The notes under the pieces were generated by a model. It was not told the DNA's origin. It saw only the letters and a list, made by a program, of their open reading frames with translations, and searched no databases. The position numbers were made by a program, and so were the translations under genes. This document shows positions 27,042-34,021 of a stretch of DNA of 64,000 nucleotides, one piece after another. Position 1 is the first letter of the stretch. Each line of letters begins with the position of its first letter. This DNA is from Streptomyces clavuligerus (GTDB lineage Bacteria; Actinomycetota; Actinomycetes; Streptomycetales; Streptomycetaceae). The stretch is from NCBI RefSeq assembly GCF_005519465.1, contig NZ_CP027859.1, positions 124,001 to 188,000 of the forward strand, read 5' to 3'.

Positions 27042-27151
27042 GTGTCCTGGCCCTGATCAGGACGCTCAGGTTCTGGGAGTGCCCGTCGTGCGGGTGCCAC
27101 AACGACGACGCAGCCGAGGCGTGTGTCTACTGCCTGCCTGACGGCATGTAA
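27038..27151 (+). CDS. 37-residue zinc-ribbon micro-protein
   Basis: GTG start overlaps the preceding TGA (GTGA). The product reads LRFWECPSCGCHNDDAAEAC then VYCLPDGM, with two CxxC pairs 12 residues apart that fit a rubredoxin-like or RanBP2-like zinc ribbon. Third of three overlapping genes. Could be a small regulator or adaptor; function unknown. Confidence 0.55.
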   Translation: MSVLALIRTLRFWECPSCGCHNDDAAEACVYCLPDGM

Positions 27152-27361
27152 CCGCTCCTGGGTGTTCAGGGCCGGGAAGTCAGCCCGGACGGTCACCACC
27201 AGACGGTGATGACTATCCGGACCGGGACCACCGGCCCCCTTCCCCGCTTCTCCCCTTCTTCCTGTTTTTCTTCCTGCTGTCGTCCACCCCGTGGACGACA
27301 CGTCCCCTTCGGCCCCGGCTACCCCGTTGTGCGAGGCGACGGCCAGAGCCGTGATCGCCCA

Positions 27362-27391
27362 TACCGAACCCCGCGCGGGCGGGGCGGATGT
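27362..27391. repeat. Solitary CRISPR-like repeat
   Basis: The core CCCCGCGCGGGCGGGGCGGA, followed by TG, is identical to the repeats at 28808 and 28869. Here it stands alone 1.4 kb away, without a second copy at 61-bp spacing. It may be a leftover of the same array split by insertion of the methyltransferase segment. Confidence 0.5.
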
Positions 27392-27407
27392 GACTCGACC
27401 ACCACGT

Positions 27408-27500
27408 GTTGCTACCCCTCCTGGGGTGATGACGCCCCGGGCCCGGGGCGGGCCGTTCCCAAGTTTGGGAATGTTGCGACCCCTCCGGGGGTGGTGACGG
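27408..27500. repeat. Two imperfect 29-base hairpin repeats 65 bp apart
   Basis: GTTGCTACCCCTCCTGGGGT (from 27408) and GTTGCGACCCCTCCGGGGGT (from 27473), each followed by G(A/G)TGACG. Each contains a short dyad CCCC...GGGG. The 65-bp period (29-base repeat plus about 36-base spacer) would also fit a two-repeat CRISPR remnant of another subtype. No third unit was seen. Confidence 0.45.
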
Positions 27501-27564
27501 CGAACGCATCGGCAACGAACTCCGACAATTCACCCCGGAGCCGTTCCACCTCCCCAAGCCTCAT
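27497..27564 (-). pseudogene. N-terminal fragment resembling an IS701-type transposase
   Basis: MRLGEVERLRGELSEFVADA resembles the first residues of a Streptomyces IS701-like transposase. After about 22 codons the reading enters the hairpin repeat and resemblance stops. A short relic, identified from the N-terminal pattern only. Confidence 0.35.
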
Positions 27565-27631
27565 ACCAGCAGGATGCCCATTACCAGCCGAGATCACCCG
27601 ACGTAACGAAGCACTACTAGGGTCCTCGTTT

Positions 27632-28273
27632 GTGACTGACCTTTCCTCGTATCACCGTGCGACAGCTGATGCCTACGATGCCGTCGCTGTTCGCTATGCC
27701 GAATTGCCCCGCAATGACCTCCACACTTTTCCGCTGGATCGCGCGGTACTCGGCGCGTTCGCTGAGGATGTGCGGGCCGCCGGCTCCGGGCTCGTCGCCG
27801 AGTTGGGATGCGGCCCTGGACCTGTTACTGCGCACCTGCGGGATCTGGGCCTGGACGTCTTCGGCGTCGACCTGTCGCCGGTGCTGATCGGTCTCGCCCG
27901 CGAGACATACCCGGACCTGCGGTTCGAGGTCGGTTCCATGGACGCCCTAGACCTGGCCGATGGCCAGTTGCAAGGCATCGTGTCCTGGTACTCGGTCATT
28001 CACGCCTCGCCGCAGGACGTGCCACCGTACTTCGTCGAGTTCCGTCGGGTACTCGCACCCGGGGGAACTCTCCTGCTCGCCTTCTTCGAGTCGGAAGGCG
28101 AGCCGGCCACGGCGTTCGACCACAAAGTGGCGACGGCCTACCGGTGGCCGATCGACGACCTCGCGGGGCTGGCCGGTGAGGCCGGCTTCACCGAGATCGG
28201 CCGGATGCTGCGTGAGCCATGCGACGGTGAGCGCTTTCGCCGGGGGCATCTACTGATGCGCGCAGGGAAGTGA
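27632..28273 (+). CDS. class I SAM-dependent methyltransferase
   Basis: A 213-residue methyltransferase: AYDAVAVRYAEL leads into motif I VAELGCGPGPVTAHL, motif II FGVDLSPVLI, then LQGIVSWYSVIHASP and LAPGGTLLLAFFE. The GTG start was taken because homologues begin near TDLSSYHRATADAYDA; only a weak AGGG lies upstream. Codon use is slightly less GC-biased than most neighbours, hinting at transfer. Substrate unknown. It is followed by a near-perfect hairpin, so it is a single-gene unit between relics. Confidence 0.85.
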   Translation: MTDLSSYHRATADAYDAVAVRYAELPRNDLHTFPLDRAVLGAFAEDVRAAGSGLVAELGCGPGPVTAHLRDLGLDVFGVDLSPVLIGLARETYPDLRFEVGSMDALDLADGQLQGIVSWYSVIHASPQDVPPYFVEFRRVLAPGGTLLLAFFESEGEPATAFDHKVATAYRWPIDDLAGLAGEAGFTEIGRMLREPCDGERFRRGHLLMRAGK

Positions 28274-28275
28274 CT

Positions 28276-28315
28276 CAGGTTGCCGCGTGCCGCCATCGAC
28301 AGCACGCGACAACCT
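28276..28315. terminator. Hairpin terminator
   Basis: CAGGTTGCCGCGTGC pairs with GCACGCGACAACCTG (one mismatch) over a ten-base loop, starting three bases after the methyltransferase stop codon. Confidence 0.8.
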
Positions 28316-28323
28316 GGACCGCC

Positions 28324-28470
28324 TCAGCCACGTTGATTCAGAGCCCTGGCCAGGTCCCGGTTGACCTCCCTCGCGGCAACGAAATCGGATCGGGCCTCCT
28401 CCAACACGGAGGTCAGTTCGACGCTGCGCTGCTCCAGCCTGCTGATCTCCCGTTGGAGCTCGTCAATGCC
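28324..28470 (-). pseudogene. 3' end of a DUF6262 (TnpC-like) gene
   Basis: GIDELQREISRLEQRSVELT and SDFVAAREVNRDLARALNQR end at a TGA (28324-28326). This coiled-coil C-terminus is typical of DUF6262 proteins, the small partners (TnpC-like) of paired tyrosine recombinases in Tn554-type and related elements. The 5' part is missing, so it marks a lost element. Confidence 0.5.
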
Positions 28471-28710
28471 CGCTGGAGCACCTCACCCACGCCGCCTACA
28501 TACACCTGGCCACAATCCGGCGCCGCCCCCGGGCCCCGGCGGACCAGCCCGCCCACACCGCCCTGGTGGCTGCCGGTCAGGGCCGCGCTGCCCGCCGTAG
28601 CCCGGGCGAGACCGCAACCGCGTACAACCCCCGCTGCCGCAAGCACCCCTCCACCTCCCTGACCCACCACACCAACATAACGAACAAATCATTTGCAAGC
28701 GGGGAGAAAA

Positions 28711-28730
28711 ACCTACTCACGTGAGTAGGT
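28711..28730. repeat. Perfect 20-bp palindrome
   Basis: ACCTACTCAC followed immediately by GTGAGTAGGT: two 10-base arms with no spacer. It is not placed at the end of a gene; it sits 11 bases before the first degenerate CRISPR-like repeat in AT-richer DNA, so an operator or recombination site is more likely than a terminator. Confidence 0.9.
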
Positions 28731-28741
28731 GCTCAGAAGTC

Positions 28742-28891
28742 GGACGATCTCCGCGAGGGCAGGGTGGACGGGCCAGTTACTTTTCTAGTAACTGGCCCCG
28801 GGAGCGACCCCGCGCGGGCGGGGCGGATGGCCCCTTCGGGAGCGAGGCCGAGATAAAGACCGGACCATCCCCGCGCGGGCGGGGCGGATGC
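28742..28891. CRISPR. Minimal CRISPR-like array (type I-E-like repeats), no cas genes
   Basis: Copies start near 28742 (degenerate: GGACGATCTCCGCGAGGGCA), 28801 (GGAGCGACCCCGCGCGGGCG) and 28862 (GGACCATCCCCGCGCGGGCG); the latter two share GGGCGGATG at their ends. The last two are 61 bp apart, exactly a type I-E period (about 28-29 base repeat plus 32-33 base spacer). On the other strand the last repeat ends GCGGGGATGGTCC, as in actinomycete I-E repeats. Only one clear spacer (about 28831-28861) exists, and the first interval (59 bp) holds a hairpin. A relic or chance hairpin pair cannot be excluded. Confidence 0.45.
28770..28798. repeat. Perfect hairpin, 11-bp arms
   Basis: GGGCCAGTTAC, loop TTTTCTA, GTAACTGGCCC. 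It occupies the position of the first spacer in the CRISPR-like array. No gene ends here, so it may be a protein-binding or DNA-processing hairpin. Confidence 0.85.
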
Positions 28892-29190
28892 TTCGTGACC
28901 TGGGGTGTTGTCAGGTGGTCATGCTGTTTTCGTTTGCCGGCATTCCGGGCTGGTCCTTGTGTGGTGCGGTCTGGGTAGGTGCACGGTATCTGCCGGAGTG
29001 ACCGGCGCGGGGGTGTTCCGGAAGGAAGCCGGCCGCGCACGGACTCCGGATGTCGGGTGAGCTCGGCACGCCCTGTACCGGTTCTGAACAGCCCTCCGCA
29101 TCACCTCAGCGCGAATGCCCGTGGCCCGGCCGCCGCCCGCCGTAGCGCCCGGGTCGGCTGTTGCCCCGAGGACCACGGGGACGGTCGCAC

Positions 29191-29681
29191 TCACCCGTGC
29201 CGCCGATGCTTTTGAAACGCCGGCAGCTCCAGCCCGGCCTCCACCACCTTCTCCAGCGCGATGTTGATCAGATCCGCCGGACGGTTCCGCAAGCCTGCCT
29301 CCCGCCGGACCGCCCCTTCCGCGACCCGGCGGGCCTCCGCCTGGTCGTACCGCACCCCGCACCGCTTCCGGACCAGGCCCGGTGGTTCTTCGCGGTCTTC
29401 CCCGCCCGGTACACCGCCAGCGTGCCCTCCGGCAGCCCCACCTGGCGCCGCACAAAGTCGGCCACCATCTCCGGCACGTCCTCCAGCTTCGGGAAGCACC
29501 CCATGCGCTGGTACGACTTCAGCATCAGAAGCAGAGCGAGCAGATGCCCGTCGTCGTCCGTGGCCTCCGACGCCCACCGGACCTCATCCCGCGACGGCGC
29601 GAAGAACAGATGCAGCTCATGCGCGGTGATCAGCCGCTTGACCGCGGATACGCGGTCCGCTCGATCGAGGTCACAACCCAC
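29191..29681 (-). pseudogene. N-terminal fragment of a Tn3-family transposase (DUF4158), frameshifted
   Basis: LITAHELHLFFAPSRDEVRW, LLALLLMLKSYQRMGCFPKL and EDVPEMVADFVRRQVGLPEG follow the DUF4158 domain at the start of Tn3-type transposases. Near 29385 the frame shifts and continues RKRCGVRYDQAEARRVAEGA to PAFQKHRRHG and a stop at 29191. Less than a fifth of the usual ~1000 residues remains; no resolvase or terminal repeat is visible nearby. Confidence 0.75.
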
Positions 29682-29813
29682 CCCAGCCCCGAACAGTGGT
29701 CAACACCACCACCACCGACACTGGGCCGGATGGGTGGCGGGGCCGGGCCGGGCATAAGCACCCCAAGATCATCCTGTGGCCCCTTCTGGGCTCACCTCGG
29801 CGATACCCCTGCC

Positions 29814-30854
29814 TCAGGCGAGGGCGGGCAGCCCGCTCGTCAGCGCGGTCAGCAGTTCGTCGACCGAGTGCGCCGCAGTGCGCTGCCGGGCGGCAGCCCT
29901 GCGCTCGGCGGGCGTCAGCCGGCCCAGCGCGCCCGCCCGGCGGACCGCACGGGCCAGCGCGAGCGGATCGTCGGGGCGGCACAGCACCAGGCCCCCGCAA
30001 TCGGACTCGGGCAGACCGCCCAGGTCGCTGGCCACCACCCGGCAGCCCGCGTGCTGCGCCTCGGCGGACAGTGTTCCGAACGGCTCGATCCACAGGGTGC
30101 TGTGACTGGGCATCACCAGCACGTCCTGTGTCACCAGCAGCCGCGCCATTTCCCGCGCGGAGGTACGTGGTGCCACTGCCTCGATCATCGGGTGGGCCCG
30201 CACCAGCGGCTCGGCCAGTGCGTAGGCGGCGTCCTGGTCGCCAGCCAGCACCACAGTGAACGCGAAGTCCCCGTCCCCGGCGAACGAGTGCAGCGCCTCG
30301 AACAGGGTGTAGATCCCCTTCTCCGGGCCGAGCCGTCCCGCGAACAGGACCCGTACCGGACCCGGCTCACGCTCCGGCTCCGGCTCGTTCGCGAACTCGA
30401 CACCGGCGAACGGGTGGACGATTCCTATCTCGCCCGGGCTGAGGTCCAGGAAGTCAGCCCACCCCCGGGCGGCGGCCGAGCTGGGCGCGAGCAGCCGGTG
30501 ACCTGCGTAGCCCTCCCGGTAGAACGCCAGATCCCGGCCGACCAGTGGGAGGTTGTGCATCATCACGTGAGGCACCCTGCTGGTCGACAGGCGCAGCGGC
30601 TCGGTGGCCAGCACCACCTCGCCCTCCAGCAGGCCGACGTCGCCAGGGGTCGGGTAGCCGGTGAAACGCACGTCCGGTGCCTGCGACCGGCCGTCCTGCT
30701 CACCGAGCCGGAAGGTGACCACCTGGTTGTCGATGCCCCGGCGGGTCAACTCCCGGCACTGCCCCAGGGTGAAGGTTTCCGTTCCTCCGCTGCCCGGCAG
30801 TAGCGGGAACGGCGGAGTCCAGAACGAGGAAGGCGTCCAGACGTGGGAAATCAC
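29814..30854 (-). CDS. GT4-family glycosyltransferase
   Basis: A 346-residue GT-B enzyme. It opens ISHVWTPSSFWTPPFPLLPG with GGTETFTLGQCRELTRRG, the donor/acceptor cleft of GT4 proteins. RVLFAGRLGPEKGIYTLFEA is the UDP-sugar domain strand, and STLWIEPFGTLSAEAQHAGC carries the EX7E pair (E..E), followed by VVASDLGGLPE. The GTG at 30854 is favoured because the family starts close to ISHVWTP; the open frame upstream (to 31082) has no convincing site. Stands alone between a transposon relic and a long inverted repeat. Product sugar and acceptor unknown. Confidence 0.85.
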   Translation of the reverse strand: MISHVWTPSSFWTPPFPLLPGSGGTETFTLGQCRELTRRGIDNQVVTFRLGEQDGRSQAPDVRFTGYPTPGDVGLLEGEVVLATEPLRLSTSRVPHVMMHNLPLVGRDLAFYREGYAGHRLLAPSSAAARGWADFLDLSPGEIGIVHPFAGVEFANEPEPEREPGPVRVLFAGRLGPEKGIYTLFEALHSFAGDGDFAFTVVLAGDQDAAYALAEPLVRAHPMIEAVAPRTSAREMARLLVTQDVLVMPSHSTLWIEPFGTLSAEAQHAGCRVVASDLGGLPESDCGGLVLCRPDDPLALARAVRRAGALGRLTPAERRAAARQRTAAHSVDELLTALTSGLPALA

Positions 30855-31075
30855 CCGGCAATGATAGGCAGCCAACCTCAGAGATGTCGGCGAACCGTCA
30901 AAGACGGAAGGAGCGGCCCGCTGCCCGATGGGGCGGGACAGCAGGTCACCCTGGCCGGCTGACCGCCAGTCTGGCCGTGGAACCGCCGATTTGGCGCGAC
31001 ATCCCGTGGGTTCGTTCCGCTGTCGGCCTGTTCTGCCACAGGTCAACCGGGGAATCGTCGCCTCCACACCCGCCG

Positions 31076-31120
31076 TGATCATGACGGTTTCTCAGGATTC
31101 CCGAAGAACCGTCATGATCA
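31076..31120. repeat. Inverted repeat, 14-bp perfect arms, 17-base loop
   Basis: TGATCATGACGGTT and AACCGTCATGATCA flank a 17-base loop. It lies about 220 bases upstream of the glycosyltransferase start and not at the end of a gene, so it could be an operator, an IS-derived hairpin or a phage-type site. It does not match the IS630 ends in this window. Confidence 0.85.
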
Positions 31121-31576
31121 GGCGAGGAGAAACGGCCCGCGTGTCGCGATGCACCTGACCAGACGCAGTATCGAGCCTCGCGAGGCGGGGCGAACCCACG
31201 GGATATCGCGCATCCGGCCGGGGACGTGTCCCGAGCCGGGCCGAGAGGCCCGGGATGGACGGCGGGCTTGCTCGCCCCCGGCGCGATGCCGATCGGGACA
31301 CCAGCCGGGTGGCCCGGCTGACCAGCGGGGCGGGCCGGGCCGCCCGTAACGTTACAGGCGGCCCGCTGCGGCCGAGGTCGGCCGCGTGCGCCGAACACCT
31401 GGGCGCCTGCGTCCGCAGCGCTCCAGCGCCTCCGACGGGTTGAGGGCAGCATGCCGTCCCGGACCAGCCATCCGTCCAACCGGCACGGCGTCCTGCACGC
31501 GCTGTCTCCGCAACTGCTGCCCCTGGTACGCAGGCTCGGCGACCTGGTCCCGGACGGTGGGTCAGGCGTCTGCCGG
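31121..31576. other. No gene supported
   Basis: Between the inverted repeat and the 3' end of the nuclease-like gene. Frames are open on several phases because of GC bias, but none has a start with a ribosome site or recognisable protein text. Confidence 0.45.
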
Positions 31577-33010
31577 CTACCGACGCAGGCGCGAGAGCAG
31601 ACCGGGCCGCCCGGGCGCCTTCGGATCGGCATCCGGCACGGCGATCCCAGGAGACTGCGCGACGCCGGTTTCGCCGAAGACGGCGTGTCGCACGGCATCC
31701 CAGTCTTCGCGGCGCCACCAGTCGAACAGACGCGCACTGCCGATCACCGGGACGGTCAGCACGTCGACGAACGCGCGGTCGGTGTAGACCTCGACGTCCC
31801 GCTGAGCGGGTTGGAGCTTGATCTGGTGATTGACCACCAGGACGCCGCCGTCAACAGGCTCGGTCCCGGTCAGACCCGGCCAGGTGTTCAGATGCTTGAG
31901 TAGTTTGTCGGGCAGGCTGTGCGGTGGCCGGTTGTTCGCCGACTTCACCTCGACCAGGACTCGACGGCCGCCGTACTCGGCCAGCAGGTCCGCCGACTCG
32001 GTGCCGTACACGTCGTCGAGGCGGGTCACCGCGGCACCGGCCGTCACGAGGACGTCGTGCACCGCGTCCTCCAGCGGGCGGCCGGTGCCGAACAGCAGAT
32101 CGTCGCGCAGCGGATCGGTCACGGCCCGCAGCGCGGCGAGTTGCTGGTGCAGCTCGGTCTGCCGCTGCTCGTGGGCGCGCTGCTCCTCGGCGATCGTGTC
32201 GACCAGCCGGGCTTCGGCGTCGGTGGCGAACGCCGGGTCGCGCACCAGGGTCGAGCGGGCGCGGGTCAGCGCGCCGGGCACGTACGCGGGCAGCGCGTGC
32301 CGGACCAGCCACTCCACCAGCAGCCGCTGGTCGGTGCCGTGGGGAACCACGAACCACCGGGCACTGCCGCCCGTCGGCATCCACACCCCCGCCACCGGGT
32401 CGCCGAGGCCGTCGACCAGAATCGGGCGCAGCTCCCCCTCCCCCGGCGGCGGCCACACCCTGGCAGCTCCGGGGCGCGAGGACCTGGATTCTCTGAGGTA
32501 GGTCAGGCGGAACCAGGTGTCCGGGGGACGGTTGAGCAGCCGGGTGCCGAGGTCGTGCTCGGCGTGGTCCAGGCCGTCGGCGAGTTCGGGACTCACACCG
32601 GCGGGGAGCGGGTTGGCAGAGATCGATCCGTAGCGGTCGGGCAGGTGGATGCCGGGAGCGACGGTGCCGGAGAAGACGTTGTGGCAGCGTTCGCCCGCAC
32701 CGGTACAGGCGACGACGAGGGCGGTCTCACCTCGCTGCCGGGCTCCCGCGGCGTAGCGCTTGTAGGGCTCCAGGCCGGTGGCGGGTCCGAGGACGGGGGA
32801 CAGAATGGCCGCGCAGTCGCCGGTCTCCTGATCTTTCCACCGCGGCTCCGCCCCAAGCGCCGCCCAGTCCACCACTCCCGGCCGCACCGTCGGGGCGGGC
32901 CGACGGCCCGCCCCGACGGACGTGCCGATCACGTCGGGGGCCGGGGACGTCAGCGGTTCGCCAGCGATGTGCAGGGGGATCGGGGCGGCGCTCGGACCGG
33001 GCGTGCTCAT
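31577..33010 (-). CDS. uncharacterised protein with a C-terminal PD-(D/E)xK nuclease-like domain
   Basis: A 477-residue protein with no signal peptide. The first ~230 residues are of unknown fold (DRYGSISANPLPAGVSPELA; RLTYLRESRSSRPGAARVWP). A short coiled coil follows (TIAEEQRAHEQRQTELHQQL, near residues 275-300). Residues 320-420 look like a restriction-endonuclease fold: Glu338 and Asp341 in YGTESADLLAEYGG, then VLVEVKS with Glu354 and Lys356 (E-x-K), and VLVVNHQIKL with a C-terminal strand. This order fits the Mrr/NERD-like nuclease group. The start could be the ATG at 33010 or a GTG nine bases upstream. A nuclease role, perhaps in defence, is inferred. Confidence 0.65.
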   Translation of the reverse strand: MSTPGPSAAPIPLHIAGEPLTSPAPDVIGTSVGAGRRPAPTVRPGVVDWAALGAEPRWKDQETGDCAAILSPVLGPATGLEPYKRYAAGARQRGETALVVACTGAGERCHNVFSGTVAPGIHLPDRYGSISANPLPAGVSPELADGLDHAEHDLGTRLLNRPPDTWFRLTYLRESRSSRPGAARVWPPPGEGELRPILVDGLGDPVAGVWMPTGGSARWFVVPHGTDQRLLVEWLVRHALPAYVPGALTRARSTLVRDPAFATDAEARLVDTIAEEQRAHEQRQTELHQQLAALRAVTDPLRDDLLFGTGRPLEDAVHDVLVTAGAAVTRLDDVYGTESADLLAEYGGRRVLVEVKSANNRPPHSLPDKLLKHLNTWPGLTGTEPVDGGVLVVNHQIKLQPAQRDVEVYTDRAFVDVLTVPVIGSARLFDWWRREDWDAVRHAVFGETGVAQSPGIAVPDADPKAPGRPGLLSRLRR

Positions 33011-33095
33011 GGTGGACACGGTAGCCGCCCCCAGGGCGTGGGCCCGCGTCAATTCTCCGCGCCGGAGGAAGGATCCGGGCAGTACGGAGGTGTGG

Positions 33096-33464
33096 TCAAG
33101 GTGCCGGTGAGGCCTCGTACGCTGACTTTCCCCACCACTGCCCCGGCGGGTAGGGAACGGACTGCCAGGTCACTACGGAGTGATCGGCGGATCCGTCTGC
33201 CGTACGGGGGGTGAGGATTCCGGCGGCCCAGACGCGGGTGGCCTCGGCCTCGACGTCCTCGCCGGCGTCACGGGTGCAGCGCTGGGCGACGGCGGCGCAG
33301 AACTCGGAGTCGCACACGACACGCGCCACGGCATCGGCCGATCCGTCGGGGTGCTGGACGAGTTCGACGTCTGCGCCGGGTTGCTGGGCGGTGACGCACT
33401 CGGGGACGAGACGTAGACCTGACCGGGCGCTCGCCTCAAGGGCCGCGAGCTGGTCGGCGTCCAT
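33096..33464 (-). CDS. hypothetical protein
   Basis: A 122-residue protein starting MDADQLAALEASARSGLRLV, with even codon bias and a plausible alpha/beta pattern (ADVELVQHPDGSADAVARVV, CDSEFCAAVAQRCTRDAGED). Three cysteines lie in the middle third. It ends 85 bases before the start of the nuclease-like gene on the same strand and could be cotranscribed with it, which makes it a candidate partner. Family not recognised. Confidence 0.55.
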   Translation of the reverse strand: MDADQLAALEASARSGLRLVPECVTAQQPGADVELVQHPDGSADAVARVVCDSEFCAAVAQRCTRDAGEDVEAEATRVWAAGILTPRTADGSADHSVVTWQSVPYPPGQWWGKSAYEASPAP

Positions 33465-33716
33465 CACGGGGGCTTCGCCGGCGCGGCGGTGGGCACGGTG
33501 GACGTGGACGGTGCAGATCCGGTCCGGTTCTCCCTGGGCCAGTACGAGGGGGTGTTCAGCAGCATGATGTGGTGGAGTCCTTCTCGGCCCGGGCGGGCCC
33601 CGCCGTACGGAGGAGCTGCACCCGGTGGGGCGATCGTGGTGGTGCCGACGAGAGCACCGGCCGCGAGCGCCCGGAGAGAGCTTCCCGTTGTCTTGGTCGT
33701 CGTCAGCCTTCCGTTC

Positions 33717-33998
33717 TCAGTGTTCTCCCGGCACGGCCAGGATGACGGTCCAGGTGCCCGGCGCCGTTTCCTCCTCCGCCGTGGCGGTCGCGCCGCGCAG
33801 GTCGTCCTCGTAGTCGTTGTCGACGTACGCGAACAGGCGTTCCTCGGCCTGCTCGGCGGTGTCCGCGTTCAGGATGAACTCGGAGACCCACAGGTCCCGT
33901 TCGCCGTCGCGCGGCTCGATGCCCCGGTCGGCTGTCTTCCGGGCGTCCCACCGGTCCTCGGGAACGGTGGGCAGGCTGGTCGGGTACGTCGTGGGCAC
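33717..33998 (-). CDS. hypothetical 93-residue protein
   Basis: Starts GTG six bases after GGAGGAA, a strong site. The product is acidic: VSEFILNADTAEQAEERLFA, YVDNDYEDDLRGATATAEEE, and ends TWTVILAVPGEH, suggesting a small alpha/beta domain. It begins 23 bases after the stop of the tyrosine recombinase gene on the same strand, so it is likely the last member of the operon GNAT protein, recombinase, small acidic protein. Unknown function. Confidence 0.6.
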   Translation of the reverse strand: MPTTYPTSLPTVPEDRWDARKTADRGIEPRDGERDLWVSEFILNADTAEQAEERLFAYVDNDYEDDLRGATATAEEETAPGTWTVILAVPGEH

Positions 33999-34021
33999 GG
34001 CTGTTCCTCCGGGTGATGGGG

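Larger units (their letters stand above)
27152..27631. other. Non-coding stretch with repeats and an IS relic
   Basis: Between the micro-gene set and the methyltransferase. It holds one CRISPR-like repeat (27362-27391), a pair of 29-base hairpin repeats (27408-27500) and a short minus-strand transposase start (27497-27564), listed separately. No complete gene is visible. Confidence 0.5.
28471..29190. other. Relatively AT-rich non-coding stretch with palindromes and CRISPR-like repeats
   Basis: No gene supported. Contains the two hairpins and CRISPR-like repeats listed separately. The segment 28670-28800 is noticeably AT-richer than the window (AACATAACGAACAAATCATT), as seen at integration sites, single-strand origins or CRISPR leaders. 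The rest, 28900-29190, has only short incompatible frames. Confidence 0.5.

Noticed and set aside
28777..29040. 87-residue minus-strand frame with PPRPRGDGP text
   Set aside because: This is the translation of CRISPR-like repeats, a familiar artefact, not a gene.
29382..30803. 473-residue plus-strand frame
   Set aside because: Antisense to the glycosyltransferase at 29.8-30.9 kb; codon bias belongs to the minus strand.
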